Origin: Rachycentron canadum
Taxonomy: Eukaryota; Chordata; Actinopteri; Carangiformes; Rachycentridae
Length of the DNA stretch: 64,000 bases
Direction: 5' to 3'
Assembly (NCBI GenBank): GCA_038496675.1
Contig: CM076651.1
Location: 11,528,652-11,592,651, forward strand
The translations under genes and the position numbers were made by a program. A model generated the notes under the pieces. That model ran no database searches. It was not told where the DNA came from and was given only the letters and a program-made list of their open reading frames with translations. Positions 46,968 to 60,000 of the stretch are shown piece by piece (within the stretch, counting starts at the first letter, position 1; the number at the start of each line of letters is the position of its first letter).

Positions 46968-49900
46968 ATAAATTGCATGGGTACCTGTTGCAAAACTCTC
47001 TGGTCTCCAGGTTGGCCAGGGAAGCCTAGATATAATGTAGAGAGGCACAAAAATAATGAAAAGATAGAATACTGGGAAGTTTCTCCAACCGAAGAATCTG
47101 TGTCTGAAAAATCAGGACACATTAATTACTGAAATGAATTAATTCTACGCAATTTACCTGCAGGCCTGTTGGCAAAATCAGGGAGTTTTGGGCCAGAGCT
47201 GTCCAAGCCTAAATTCTGTTCACCGCCCAGATTTGGCAGTTCAGAATCATCCATACCAGCAGCCACATCCAGACCACTAAGAAAGAGATAATAAAAAGAT
47301 GAAGCTGAGTCTAAGAATTGCTTTAACAGTGGTACAACAACTGTTTGCCATGGCAAAAGCTTACCTAAGTCCCTCTACTTGCTGTTGTGCCTCTCCATCT
47401 TTGGCTTTCTTCTTTCGTGCTGGTTTCTTTTTCTTGGGTTTAGCCTGATTTCCTCCTCCTGCTCCTTGTTTTCCACCTGGCCCAAATTGGCTGGCTGAGA
47501 TATCACTCTGCAGCAAGTTGACCAACAGTGGGCTAGTTAGTGTAACATCTTTGCTGACGGGAAAGCCACCTGGCTGTCCACAAGATGCCCCCATTGGGAT
47601 TTGGCCTGGGAACTGAGAGTTAAAGTTCATGCCATGACCTGCAAAGTGTCCATTTCCCATCTGCATGTGCTGAGGGCCCCCCATCATGCCTTGCTGCTGC
47701 TGTGCCTGGATATCAGGGACCATCTGTTGGACGCCCAGGTCCCCTGTCCCACTATTAGGATCACCAAGAGGATGTGGGAGCTGTTGAACTGCCTGTTGCT
47801 GTTGCTGCTGCTGCTGCTGCAACATAGCCTGTTGCTGCTGTTTCTGCTGCTGCTGTAACTGCTGCTGCTGCAACTGTTGTTGGATAAGAGGGTGACCAGC
47901 AGGAAGTCTCATCTGTTGCCCATGCATGCCCATAGCTTGATTAGGATTGCCAGCTATCGGAACCTGTTGGGGCTGTTGCTGGTTCATCTGCTGGTGTTGT
48001 TGTTGCTGCTGTTGCTGAAGCTGCTGTTGTTGCAACTGATGCTGTTGCTGCTGTTGTAATTGTTGTTGTTGGAGTTGAGCCATTTGCTGCTGCTGTTGTG
48101 GAGTCATCTGCTGTGGGCCAACCTGGCCCTGAAACTGAGCCATGTTACCTGGAACGTTTGGAGAGGGGCCACGCATCATCTGGCCAGTCATGACCCCAGC
48201 TGGAATCTTGCCTCCAAATGCCTGCTTGTTGCCTTGCATCTGGTTGGCAACCATTTGTTCCATCATAGAGTTTTGTTGCTGTTGCTGCTGCTGCTGCTGT
48301 AGGAGCATGGCCTGGTGCCCTTGGCCTCCAACCATCTGACCCTGCCCATGCATCACCCCCTGGCCTTGCTGAGGCATCATTTGCTTGGGTGGGGTCATTC
48401 CCCCTCTCTGCCCTTGACTGAGGGGCCTTGAGAGGACAGTCTGACCTCCACCCTGGCCTTGAACCATCTGGCTGGGGGAGGAGGACACGGGCTGGGCCTG
48501 ATGCTGGAGGCCCATCATCTGGGTCTGGAGGCCAGGCTGCTGCTGGCCCATACTAGGCCCAGCGGTTGTACCAGGGGGCGGACCTGCCATGCTACTTTGT
48601 ACAGCCATAATATTGGGTTGAGCATGGGGTGGACCCTGCATTGAGTTTGGTGTGGAGGCTGATGGCTGAGCTCCTGATGTAAAATGGAAAAGGAAAATAT
48701 TTAACAAATGGGTTTTCTAACAACATGTTAAGTGATGGTTTGGCAGATGAGGCAATAAACATTAAAGCCCACCAAGTCTTAATGCGAACGACTAACTTAT
48801 TGAGTCTTAAAATACTGGGGTCCCTAATCTTAAATGACCTAGTGCAATATTTTCTTTAAATTTCACTGAAATAGCAACATAATGTTACATTAGCACCAGT
48901 TATTCCAAGTGTCTTAATATTCAATGTAACAATTCTGTAGTCCTGATGTGTTTGCGTTATGCAGTACAATAGTACCACTGTGAAGTTTATTTTATATGAC
49001 CTAATCTCAACAAGTCAGTGGTGAACTCAAAGTACTATTCATCTAAAAAAAGCCATGTCAATGTCTTATATCACCAGTAGTAAACAGACAACGCATTTCA
49101 ATGATGTGCATTTCCCCTAAGATATATCCCTACATATCAACAATGTTATAGACATTTTACCTGTGTGAGCCATTGCTTGGCTGCTCTGTAGCTGCTGAGG
49201 GGTTCCTCCACCAGGCGTTCCTGGAGTGCTGGCACTCACCTGACCTTGGACAAAGTTAGGTGTTGGAAAACCCATGGGACGCTTCTGCATGCCTGTAATC
49301 AGTATTAATTGATTTTCTTATTGTATACATCAGAATAATGACTACTTGAACAGAACAGTTTTATAATGGCCAAAATCCAAAAATGTTCATGTGCATTCCT
49401 GTCCAACAAGAAACAGCAACTCACCTGGATGCACTTGGGCCCCAGGCTGTCCATGTTGGGGCATTCCCATAAACCCTTGTTGCATGTTACCCTGTTGACC
49501 GAGGGCTGCTCTTCCTGGTGAACCAACACCCTGTGGAAAACCCTGTGGAGTTGTAGGTCGCTGAGCCATCATGGGAGGAGTCCCTGGTGAACCCTGCTGA
49601 AAAGGAGATGAGGAGGAACCAGGGGACTTAGCAGTAAGGTTGCCCTGTGGTCCTGAAGTTGGTGGAAGGGGTGGAGGAGGTCTGGGCGGTCCTGCAACAA
49701 CCCCGGGGCCACCCTGTGGGCCTTTAGGCTGGGGGGCGGCAAACTGACCCATGCCTGTCTGCTGTTGCTGCTGTAATTGTCCCTGTCCCATGGCATTAAA
49801 TACCTGCCCAGCCTGTTGGCTGCCAAATGGGTAAGGAGGTGGAGGGTGGCTAGGTGTCTGAACTGTAGCAAGTGAGGGTGGACGTTGAACCATTTGAGCT

Positions 49901-51567
49901 TGAGGTGGGTGCTTTCTCCAGGCAGGGCCTCCCTGGTTAGCTTGTGGCTGGAGAGAGGACATCTGGTTCCAGCCAGGAGAGACAGCCATTTGGCCTGATG
50001 GATTAAATGGAGGTCTAGGTCCAAGCTGGGAGAGCTGAACTTGCTGTTGGGCCTGTTGCTGTTGGTGATGCTGCTGTTGTAGCTGCTGCAGTGCCGCAGG
50101 GTTGAGTGGTCTCCCGACCTGCAGAGCCTGCATGTGATGGGCAGCCTGAGGAGGCATGGGACCTGGGCCATGGGGACCAGCCTGTGGGTGTTGAAGCTGC
50201 TGTTGCTGCTGAACTGGCATACCTGGCATCATTGGGTCCAACACATCTGTCAGCGAGAAAGATGCATCTTCCATTTCTATATTGTCAAAGCCAAAACATA
50301 CTTCAAACTACAGCATGAATCATTTTACAAAAAATAAAGACCTAAACCTGTTTGTGAAGATGGTCTTGGAACACGAGGGTGCATCTGTCCACTGCTGCCT
50401 GGTACCATAGCCTGACCTGCCACACCAGGACCAGGGGGCACCATCTGCGGATTAGCCATCCTTACCCCTCCTTATGGGAATAGGAGAAAAAGGCAAACAT
50501 CTCTTCATTAAACATCTTTTCATTCCATGTCTTAATGGACACATGAAACAATCACTGTTTGCATACCTATTATAGTACTATCTGAAAAACAAATCACTAA
50601 TAATACCAAGAATTCTGTTTAATTATAGTTGATATCTAGTGACCATAAGTAATGAATTCAGTAAACTGATACCTGGACCAGGCTGACCTGGAAAGCTGAC
50701 ATCCATTCTCATCTGGCCGGGTGCTCCAATTGGTCCATTCACTCTGACTTCTTGTCCTCTATTTGGTCCCACAGCTACATTGATGGCCCCTTCCCCTGAA
50801 CATCAACAGGGGGATTATTAATAACTAACATTTACTTCACAAGGTCCAGTATGTATCCTTTCTTGAAATGCCAAATATGGAAAAGACTGTTTTCGTACAT
50901 ACCTTCTATCTGCACAGAGAGAATCCCCAGGTCTCTGAGCTGCTGCTGGTTGTTCTGAGCCAACAGTCTGAGTCGCTCAGCAGCATCCCGAGGAATGTTG
51001 AAGGTTACCCGCACACTGTTCCATGGCTCCACATGCTGCAGGTGTAGCCTCTCAGAGCCTTAAAGAGGGACAATGAATGGAAGTTGCAATTACAAAAACC
51101 TCTAGACACTATTGGTTAGATATCTATAAGGAAAATATTGGCACACAGAACTATAAGAGCACACAGAAGAAAGGGCTGTGCAGTGGCTTGTAGTTGACAA
51201 CCACATTGGGAATTTCCTATTTGTTTGATTTTTTTCCAACATAAATAGCAGTTTCAAAAAAAGACTAACCCATATCAAGCATATTAGGTATCCCACTGAG
51301 GACGGTGTCAAGTTTTTGTGTGAAGTCCTCATCCTCCATATTCCCTTGAAAAGCAACAAAAACTGTAAAATGTTCCCCCACTCCACTGTTTTCATCCATG
51401 GCATCTTGCTTGTTGACTTTCTCCTCCTGTGTCACTGTGCTTCCATGGCAACTGTCAGCATCCTCTCCAGCATCATCCCCAACACCGGAGTCCCTGTCGG
51501 AATCATTATCTGGTTCCAGGCACTCTGTCCTCTGGGACAGCTCAGGTGGAGTGCGTCGATGTGCCAT
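41337..51567 (-). CDS. NCOA6: Nuclear receptor coactivator 6 (16 coding exons, 2370 aa)
   Basis: Large nuclear coactivator (ASC-2/TRBP) that binds ligand-bound nuclear receptors and is part of the MLL3/MLL4 histone H3K4 methyltransferase complexes. Both receptor-binding LXXLL motifs are present: LTSPLLVNLLQSDIS (about residue 936) and SLNQLLDN (about 1678). The N-terminal block (FVAFQGN, VEPWNSVRVTFNIPRDAAER, NNQQQLRDLGILSVQIEGEG) and the block from RPKTPNRASPRPY through GFDQQGLNPTTLKAIGQAP match human closely. The C-terminus ends QAKRRKSK like human QSKRRKSK. It is longer than human (2063) because the Gln-rich and Ser/Pro/Thr-rich parts are expanded. Start chosen: ATG at 51567, with in-frame stops just upstream; its first 60 or so residues diverge from human. 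All introns GT-AG, frame unbroken. Confidence 0.97.
43081..46084 (-). CDS. NCOA6: NCOA6 coding exon 11: 3-kb Ser/Pro/Thr-rich exon with LXXLL-2
   Basis: A single 3004-nt exon coding about 1001 residues. It includes RPKTPNRASPRPYHHPLTP, PPSTEPSEINLSPERLNASI, AGLFPPKINIPLPPRQPN, GFDQQGLNPTTLKAIGQAP and KRASPSNSRRSSPASSRK, all near-identical to human, then APTSLNQLLDN (second LXXLL) and NQITVFVTSNPIT. The second half is low-complexity Ser/Pro/Thr/Val repeats without human counterpart. Confidence 0.96.
46212..47025 (-). CDS. NCOA6: NCOA6 coding exons 9-10: long polyglutamine region
   Basis: Exons 46547-47025 and 46212-46448. Exon 9 opens GFPGQPGDQRVLQQVP, then becomes mostly Gln for about 130 residues with Ile, Met, His and Leu interruptions. 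The codons are mixed CAG and CAA. Exon 10 begins with more Gln and Met runs, then NRMSIPPGGQLPPRAMG and VQRLPVSQQGN, close to human. The mirror CTG/TTG frames on the plus strand are long but are only shadows. Confidence 0.94.
47158..50246 (-). CDS. NCOA6: NCOA6 coding exons 5-8: Gln-rich activation region and LXXLL-1
   Basis: Exons 49425-50246, 49161-49292, 47365-48673 and 47158-47276. Exon 5 starts DVLDPMMPGM and contains PSLATVQTPSHPPPPYPFGS, identical to human. Exon 7 (1309 nt) is rich in Gln with many Q runs and holds KDVTLTSPLLVNLLQSDIS (first LXXLL) and a basic KPKKKKPARKKK stretch. Exon 8 gives LGLDSSGPKLPDFANRP, matching human. Confidence 0.95.
50348..51567 (-). CDS. NCOA6: NCOA6 coding exons 1-4: conserved N-terminal block
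   Basis: Exons 51270-51567, 50903-51058, 50673-50795 and 50348-50470. The acceptor for exon 1 is at 51608, so 51568-51607 is 5' UTR. They encode an acidic start (PDNDSDRDSGVGDDAGED), FVAFQGNMEDEDFTQKLD, HVEPWNSVRVTFNIPRDAAE, DLGILSVQIEGEGAINVAVG and a Gly/Pro/Met-rich part. All introns here are phase 1. Confidence 0.94.
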
Positions 51568-52442
51568 CCTCCCCTCTAACTAGGAGTGGCGTTTGAACCG
51601 TTTTATGCTGAAATTCCACAAGACAGGGACACAGATCACTACTTCATCCCATAAACGACCACTGCAACACAGTATTGCCCCAGTCAAGCAACAACAGTGG
51701 ATGTCAGAGAAAAGAGGAAATTATGGTTGCTTGAACACATTAAGTCTGTAGATACAAAGATGGATTATTAGGTAGTAACGAGATTTTAGTTAAACGCCGT
51801 TCGCTGCAAACTTCAGGTGCAACAAGGTCCTAACATCTGTCTGTAAATTCACATTAAGTAAATTATACGACGTTAAAGCTGATGTTAGCAACACACCTGT
51901 ACGTCAGTGACATCACTATGACTGACGCTGCTAGTCATATAGCAGCAGGTATGTCAAATTATTACAAACGGGACCGTCCTTGGTGAAGATAGCTAAGCAG
52001 TTTTGCATTAGTGTTGGCTACAGTGTGTGAATTTATTAGCACAAACGGTCCACAGCTTGGTTAACATGATCGGCCCAGCAGTAGCACGGGCCTCGGCGCA
52101 AACGTAAGCTAACGTTCAACGCTCAAAATCGGTAGGGCGGACACAATTATTCCGTACCCCGTGTCATTGAGCATTATTGTGCCTTTGTGAACATCACTAA
52201 CAGTTCAAAACCAATACGTTTCGAGCAGATACAGCATTATGAAAGATATAATTAACGTCGAGGCGGTTCCTGCTTCTCTGAAAGCTCCGGCTAGCAAACG
52301 CTAGCTACATTAGCTGGGTAGCACTGCAGGTAAATCATCATGACTTCACTGGACCACAACTCATTAGCTTCCCTCTTCGTTAGCTCTGATATGCTAAATA
52401 TCGTCAGTAGTAAAGTACGCATGAGAAAAGCAAGACCCTTAC

Positions 52443-52560
52443 CACATATATTCATCTGAAAATAAGTTCAACCAGTCGACATCTGCTAGCCAGATTAGCT
52501 AACAAAACATGAATCACAAGCAAGTCAGAAACGACGTCAAGTCAACGGGACGAAAAACAC
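52443..52560 (-). promoter_or_regulatory. NCOA6: NCOA6 5' UTR exon and promoter
   Basis: A GTAAGG donor on the minus strand at 52437-52442 ends a candidate non-coding first exon that would join the acceptor at 51608. Upper end estimated. The region 51950-52560 has scattered CpG but is not strongly GC-rich. The next gene (GGT7) ends only about 540 bp further right. Confidence 0.5.
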
Positions 52561-52569
52561 CGTTTCCGG

Positions 52570-53097
52570 TAACCCCTTTCAAAATAAAATCCCAAATGAG
52601 GAAGTAGTAGCAAGTCAGTAAAATTTAATAAGTAGTTCAAACAAAATTATTATGTTTCATCAAAACTTAACATATTTCAATTCAAATTTCTGCTTCTTAC
52701 TATCATAAGTATTTTTGTTTACACCTACAGACTTGTTTTGTGTTTTTAGAAATGAAAGTTTACAAATTTCTAAGATCTTTGGAGACATACATCCAACTAA
52801 AATAAACATTTGACTCCAACCGATTTAATAATCTATATAAATCTATGCAACTAAGTGATTGTTAATAATAGCTGGCTGCTAAGTAAATTTTACATGGAAA
52901 TAAATGGTTAAATAAATGCTATGTGGAACTGGTAAAACACAACAGCTCAAATTTTAAAGTCCAGTTATCCAAAAATAAACCTTTATCTGGAAAGAGCAAG
53001 CTATTTTATTTTACAATAGTAATGCAATAGTAGTATTGCATGTGTATGGAGGAACAAAGTGGCAAACATTAAACAGCATTGGGATGTGTGCAAACAC
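52570..53097. other. Short AT-rich spacer between NCOA6 and GGT7
   Basis: About 530 bp of AT-rich sequence with no gene or recognised repeat. It separates the end of GGT7 from the start of NCOA6. Confidence 0.6.
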
Positions 53098-54583
53098 TTT
53101 ATTTCCTAGGTTTGGACAGTGCTGATTTTTTATTAAAATCAGATACAAATACACATGGAATCAAACATTGGGTGTTGTGCAAATGTGTGCCTTAAGGCAT
53201 GGTACTCTACCATGAAGGGAACAAATCAACAACAGTCATATTGCACTGGTACCCAATAATGGAGACAAGTAAATGTTTCATCAGTCAGTATTGCCCCTGC
53301 TGGGCTTAAACCATTTTTAGAATGCAATGCTTTACAAAAGCGGTTGATTCTTATTTCAAATAAAGCACGTAAAATAATTACATCGATACACCAAAAAATT
53401 TTTTTTAATTAAATTAAATAATTAATGATATCCATTTCCACAATTAGCCTCATGAATGCATTGTGTTACACCAGTAGAAATAATGCAGATAGCCCAACAA
53501 ATGTTCATATAAAAATAGACAGATTACATTCAACCCATCTCTATAGAATCAGATTATTCCCATGCTAAAAACAAGTATCCCCACTCTAAAAAAGCTGTAT
53601 GCCACAAGCTTTAAATGAGAACAAAATCATGCAAAAACTCAAGTTTCTTAAAATATTGAAATACATATATCCTACAATTAGGGACATTAACACCAAATTG
53701 AAGCAAATCCTCTTGTTGAAGGAAATCACTTGAGATGTGAAGGCCTTACCACATTTCTGCATGATATATTGTGTAAATAATGTGTTAGTCTTAACATGGT
53801 CCAAAGGAGCCATTGATCGTTCACAACGGATAAAACTCCAGTAGGTGTACCAAACAACATCTAATCACAGTCACACACCATATAAGGAGCAGGAGAGTAA
53901 ATGCTTTAACCTTGGTGTTGAATTTAGGATTGTCTAGATAAGGTGTGGCAACACAAGGCCATGGCATGCCAAAGACCATGCAAATGCTGTAAATGGACAC
54001 TTCTTAGTGTAGTATCATTACTTTTTCTCATCATTCATACAGAGAATCCGTTTCAGAATGCAACACTATTTTAAAAAAAGCTTCACTATTTTTCTCGCAC
54101 CCACTAAGTAAATCCACCCTACAGCTCTTTAGTTTATGGCTTTCTTTAAGAGGAACTGTAATATCTCTGATATTAATTTATGAACACGACTTGCATTTAT
54201 ACATCCTGCTCTGCATAATATAGCCTGCAGACTTTGTGATGCCATTGAAGGAATGGATGTATATTTTCCACATTATTTACATTGTGAGAGAGAGAGTGGG
54301 GGAGGGCATACCAACATTGGTACGTGAAATGGTGCTTCTGAAATATAGTTTTCTATATGACAGGAAACAAATTCATTGATGAATCCTCATTAGTTTTCTA
54401 CAAAGTCATCTGCAAAGTCAGATGCATATCTTTTTGTTGAATTTTTTTTTTTTTTTCATCAAACAACATTGCTTTGCTTTTAAATTCTGTTTCATGTTAA
54501 TTATCAGCCTTACTCCATCATTAATTATCAATTACAGTGTTATTCTTACCCTGTCCTCTTAATGTGTGAGTATGTGGGGCACA
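53098..54583 (-). other. GGT7: GGT7 3' UTR
   Basis: From after the TAG stop to a minus-strand AATAAA at 53098-53103, about 1.5 kb. It has a T run near 54449-54463 and no open exon. Confidence 0.5.
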
Positions 54584-57082
54584 CTAGGGCACGTTGGACA
54601 TAGTGAGGGCTGAGGCATCAGTGCTACGGGGGTCCTTCACTCCAATTATGAGGTCATTAGTTCTCCGGGTGCCCTCCACCAATGACAGAACATCTCTTCT
54701 CTCAACTTTGTGACCTTTGGCCTGCAGCAGCTTCACGTCTTCATCTAGAAAGTCAGCTGTAGGACAGTAGGAGAACGTGGGAGAGGTAGTGTGAGGTGAG
54801 GTTAATGGGAAGAATGATCAATGAAAAATAAATCTCAAACTGAATAAGGCTTCATTTACACTTATTATTCAGCAGGTGTATCAATCAGTGTTCATGTCTA
54901 TGAGGACTTTCAGTCATTTAGGGCATAGTATATCATGTTTAAAACCAAGCAATAGTCTTGACTGAGAACTTTAAACTGTGATCAGACTCTATTTAACTCT
55001 AAGTCAGGTCCAAAATATTAGCACTAGGAACATCCTGAATGACCCTGATAATGAATCAGAAACTGAAATTTATCATTCCTGTTGCCAGCAAGATATGTAT
55101 ATCTATGCTCCTTGGCTCATGGCTGAGTAATCTTTTCACTGCACACGGGCTTCATAATATTATACTATAGCATGACAACCCTTATGTACACTGCATGCCA
55201 TGTTTGTTTTTGATAACAATAGAGGTACTTCCTGCCTTCCCAGTGACTCAGCTGCTTTGCATAGTACACAGAGCACTATTGGGACTGTAATTAGAAACTA
55301 AGTCAAACAGTGACTTACACTACACAATAGACTGATCAATAGGAAAAACTCACAGTCAACCAGGAGAATATTGGGCTGCAGCTGTGGGTGGAGTCTCCCA
55401 TATGCCAAACTGTCACTCATGTTTTTACGTGAAGACAAGACATTCATCAGCACCTGTGAAGGATCAGAAAATAGAATTGATATATAGAATAATACAACAT
55501 AAATCTATTCATCCATCTATTTACTTTTGATTATCAAGAGTTGGGTCACAGTGGTAGAAGGTTAAACAAGGTAGCCCAGACATTCTGAGGTATTACCAGG
55601 TCAGAAAAGATATCAAGGGCTCTATTTTAATGATCCCTAGCACACAGACTGAAGCATGTGGCATAAATGCATTGAGGGCATGTCTGTATCGCTTTAGCTA
55701 GGCTTGTACTGGTAGTCTTAATTATTCATGGGACAGTTTTCAGCGCAACATGCAATGAACCAATCAGAGCCATTTCCCATCCTCTTCAAAAACAATGGGT
55801 CTCCTACCAGTTGGAAGTATGGCTGTAAATGGTAGCCGCCCAGGTGGTATGCTGATCAATTACCTGAACCACATCAACTGGCTCCTTTTGATGCAAAAGT
55901 GCTCTACTCTGAGCTTCTCCTGATTGTCTTCTTTACTGTACCTCTAACTTATTCTACCGTCTTCTATTCATAATCTCATTTTTACTTGCACTCTGATAAA
56001 AATCGAATGATCAGTTATGAAGCGTCCAGTATGTAGATAACCTGTGTAATGCCACTGAGAGCTTTCTCTCCATTAGAAGATCCAACAGCTACGTATGTGC
56101 CACATAACCCCACGGCTGGCCTCACAGCTGTGGGCATCAGGAAGGACATGGGCCTCTTCCCAGGCTGGAGGTTGTTGTGCTAGAACAAACGAAACCAAAC
56201 ATTATGAGAAACAAAGGGAAACTATGACAAATCTTTAAATGAGAAATAAATCAATAACTAGTAATAAGGTGCAATTACTGGGTTAGGTGATGAACTCTGT
56301 GTTTTATTTGGCCAGGAGAAGTCCAGGATCTGGCTATTCAAAAGGATTCCTGAGGGAGTCACTATCCCACTGCCAAATGGTTTGTTTAGAGAGCTACAGC
56401 AGCCAAAATAAAAAAAGGGTCTTAGTTTAAGTTTTCCAGTAATATAAATTCACTCTCAACAATCAAACGGATATGCTTAAACAGGCAATGTGCAATAACA
56501 GCTCAGTCTAAGCTAGATATACCTCATGACTGATACGATATGGTCATCTGGGCCCATGACCATGACCTGGGCAGCTGTTGCACCCTGCTCCAAAGTAAAT
56601 GATGGAGTGTAATGGCTGACAGGGAATGCCTGAGAGTCATTGATCATATTGCGGAGTGTGGAGGCCTGTGATTTGCTGGGAGATGAGAACAACAATGTGA
56701 AGGGTTCATAGAACATGCCTCACTAAATTGGGTTGGATATATGTATTAGATTTTTAAAGACAATGAATGATCCCCACCTTTGCATCTTGGTGACAATCTC
56801 TGACACAGACGCATCATACATGGGGTCTCCAAGCCCACTAGCCAAGGCCAAAGCTATCTTCACAGACTGGGAGAGTAATACAAAATTAACACAAATGTCA
56901 CACCAATAACTGTATTTGGTATAATGTATAGTGACAAAGCAGTTCGTACACTACCTCTGCGATCCAGTGGTAGGTGCTGTTCCTGGGAACCTGGCTGGTA
57001 ATATTGTAGCCTTCCAGGATGTTGAGAGCAGTGATCAGGCCAACGCCAGCATGTGGAGCTGGGGCCGCCATCACGTGATGTC
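54584..57082 (-). CDS. GGT7: GGT7 coding exons 9-15: small-subunit half of GGT domain
   Basis: Exons 56955-57082, 56778-56866, 56523-56675, 56279-56393, 56042-56179, 55354-55453 and 54584-54756. They encode APAPHAGVGLITALNILEG, SVKIALALASGLGDPMYDAS, the catalytic GATAAQV (Thr), LNKPFGSGIVTPSGILLN, QPGKRPMSFLMPTAVRP and the C-terminal GVKDPRSTDASALTMSN followed by VP-stop. Confidence 0.95.
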
Positions 57083-60000
57083 CTTCAGAAACACAAATGA
57101 ATCATATTAAAAAAAACTCAATTATTTCAATGTTAAAATTGAGTGATTTCAGCAGCACAGTTACATAGGATACTACACAGACGAGCAGTGTATCAATAAT
57201 ACTGGAAAAGTAGTGTACAAATACAAACAAAATTTGTGTTTGGTGTAAAGTACTACTTTGTAAAGTACTGTATACAGTAGTACAATGTTCATCAAACAAT
57301 TAGAAATACTATGGTATATGAAATTTAAAAAAATGTAAATACACAGCCTACACAGGATGTTTGTCATGTACACCATATTTGCATTTGGGTCAACAAGAGC
57401 TTATGCCTATGTACGCAAAAAATGTGCAGGTATGCACTGTTTACACACTTCACTTTGTCAATGTGCATGTGTCTTTGGTCATTAAGAATGTATTTGAAGG
57501 TCACTTCGTCTTTGCAGGAACACTAGAGGAAATTATTCAGGTCAAGTTAATGTCATACTAATGTATCTGAACATTGAAATTGCTTAGTGTTAAAAATACT
57601 TGGTGATCTGAATAGTACACTTGATTGACTTTCCAGACCCATGTTGGCCATTTCAGTTGATTCAGAGGACCAATGTGCAGTCTGGTATTGTCAGATCTTG
57701 ATTACTGTGACATTTTATATATGCATGCCTCTCTCTGTGTATCACAGTGCACTATTCTTTTTAGAGATTTACATCTTGTAAGGAATTGAGGAATTGTATC
57801 TTGTATGAAAAGTTGCAATGACCTTCCTTAACAAGCAGAAAGGAAGTCAGGTCACAGGATTTAACATTAGCTGAATTTTCAAACTGAGTCAGAGAGAACT
57901 TGGTTAAATTATATTCCATAAAAGCAGATAAGCAGAAAAGTTAAGAGACTGAAATGTCTTATTTGACTTGATTTAAAAAAATGCTTTATTCCACTCGTAA
58001 CTGCTTTTCTTTAAATAACATTGTTGTAACTACTTGTTTGAGTAAAATCTTTCTGTCCTTATTTTAATTGTAAGTTTATTCTTGTATGTTTCTCTTGAAA
58101 GAGATTACAGTCTCAATGAGACTATATTTGCTTAAATAAACAAAAAAAAAATCTAAGGAGGCATTTACCCTGATAGGTGATCTCTGCTGGCTGCTGTATG
58201 ACTGTGCTGTAGTTTCCAAAGTCATCATCTGTGATGACTCCTCCTTTTGCTTGCACCTATTAAAATGCAGAGTGAATTTAAATACAGATTTATCTTGTAC
58301 ACTGTCATCACAAAGAGGGAAATGTAACAGTTAAAAATAATCCAGTCTTCTGAAGTCCTGCTTCTCTATCTAGTAAATTCACCAATATGTATTCACAGTC
58401 ATAATGCACAGTGAATCTTGTAATTAGACAAACTCCATTGTTTAGTTGTGTATGACTTAGAGTTGTCAGAGTTGCTCTCTTTTCAAATTAAACAACAAGG
58501 ACTGGGTCCCTTCTTTTAAAACACAGAGACTGAAATTTGCAAAAAATCCTCACATTATTCCAAGTGCAAATATCACAGCCTGGGATAATTTATGTTCTGT
58601 TACTATGCTGCAGCTAAATACCAACAAATAAACTCTGCAGCAGGGAGTAAATCTACTCTCAGAGGTGACACAACATCACTTAACACAATAACAAAATAAA
58701 AATAGCAGTTCTATATTTGGTTATTTTTGCAAACACAATAACATCTGAAGTATTACTATAATAAAATAATAACTAATAATCTTGATCATGATGACAATAC
58801 CTGCTCACATATGCAAAAAACAAATTATTAGATGAGCAACTCTTCTTAGTGCTGAACTATAAGTTGAACTGAACAGATAATATTCCATATTTAATTTTAG
58901 AATTGTCAGATCATAGTAACTAATAAATACTATCTTTAATTCAGACCACACAATTAAAATTGTATATAGAGTAAAAATGGCTTGACATGATTATTTTGTC
59001 ACAGTATTTAAGTACCAACTTATTACCACACCTTAGCCAAAATTTAAAAAAACTGGAGTAAAACAGGGACTTATGTGGAAGGAGATGGGGGGAATAAAAA
59101 TTGTTCGTACTGCAGACACCAGCTCCTGTGTCAGGTTTGAACTGTAGAATTCTGATATCCCCTTCACTGCAACAGCATCCAATATAGATGCCAAATCAAG
59201 ACGTCTGGTGAACAATCCAGAGAGGGGAGCCTGGCCGTTGGAGAGGAACAATTCCCGAAATGCATCTGACATGTTTTTGTCCTTAACTTCAGCCAGAGCT
59301 TCAGCTAGGGAGAGAAAGAGGAGAAGAAGACGAGATTATCTTATTGTCACCTGATTTCTCTTCACTTGGTGAAGAGCAGCGTGAAGAGCAATGTGGTAAT
59401 GCTTGTGGGCTTTTAATCACAGAAGCAGTGAAATTAGTGACAGTGATTTCACCCAGTGATTTTTAGTACATTACACTATACTTACCTAAGTCATGGGTAA
59501 CATTAAATCCATTTCTGGCCACATCTGCTGCCATGGTAACTACATCCTTCCATGACATCCTGGGCAAATCAAAAACCATGTGCGTTTGGATTGGTTGCAA
59601 AACACCTGCATACAATCTGAACTCATTTTGACAGAGATTATTTTTGCCAAATTGATAATTCTCAATAGGCCTATAACACATAAAGAGATCCGTACGCATG
59701 GATCACGCAGGTTCGATAGTGCTGTAACATCAGCCACAGTATTTAGGGCCAAAGGACAAAGATAATAACATAGCAGAGTAATTGTAGTTGAGCACTCTTG
59801 CTTAAAAAAAACATGTCTTTTCTTTTAACACAGCTGGTGACACTTTTATTTTGAAACCTCACTCCTTTAGTTCTGGACACTAAAGCAAGCACAGGCATCG
59901 TCTGAGCAGATATGAATATCAGTTTTCGCTACTCTTGTCTCAAACACATTAGACAAAAATAAATGAAAACAATATACTGCCTTAAGTTGTATTTATTAAA

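Noticed and set aside
46492..47048. Long Ala-, Val- or Leu-rich frames over the NCOA6 glutamine region
   Set aside because: They are shifted or opposite-strand readings of the CAG/CAA repeat; only the Gln frame is continuous with conserved NCOA6 exons.
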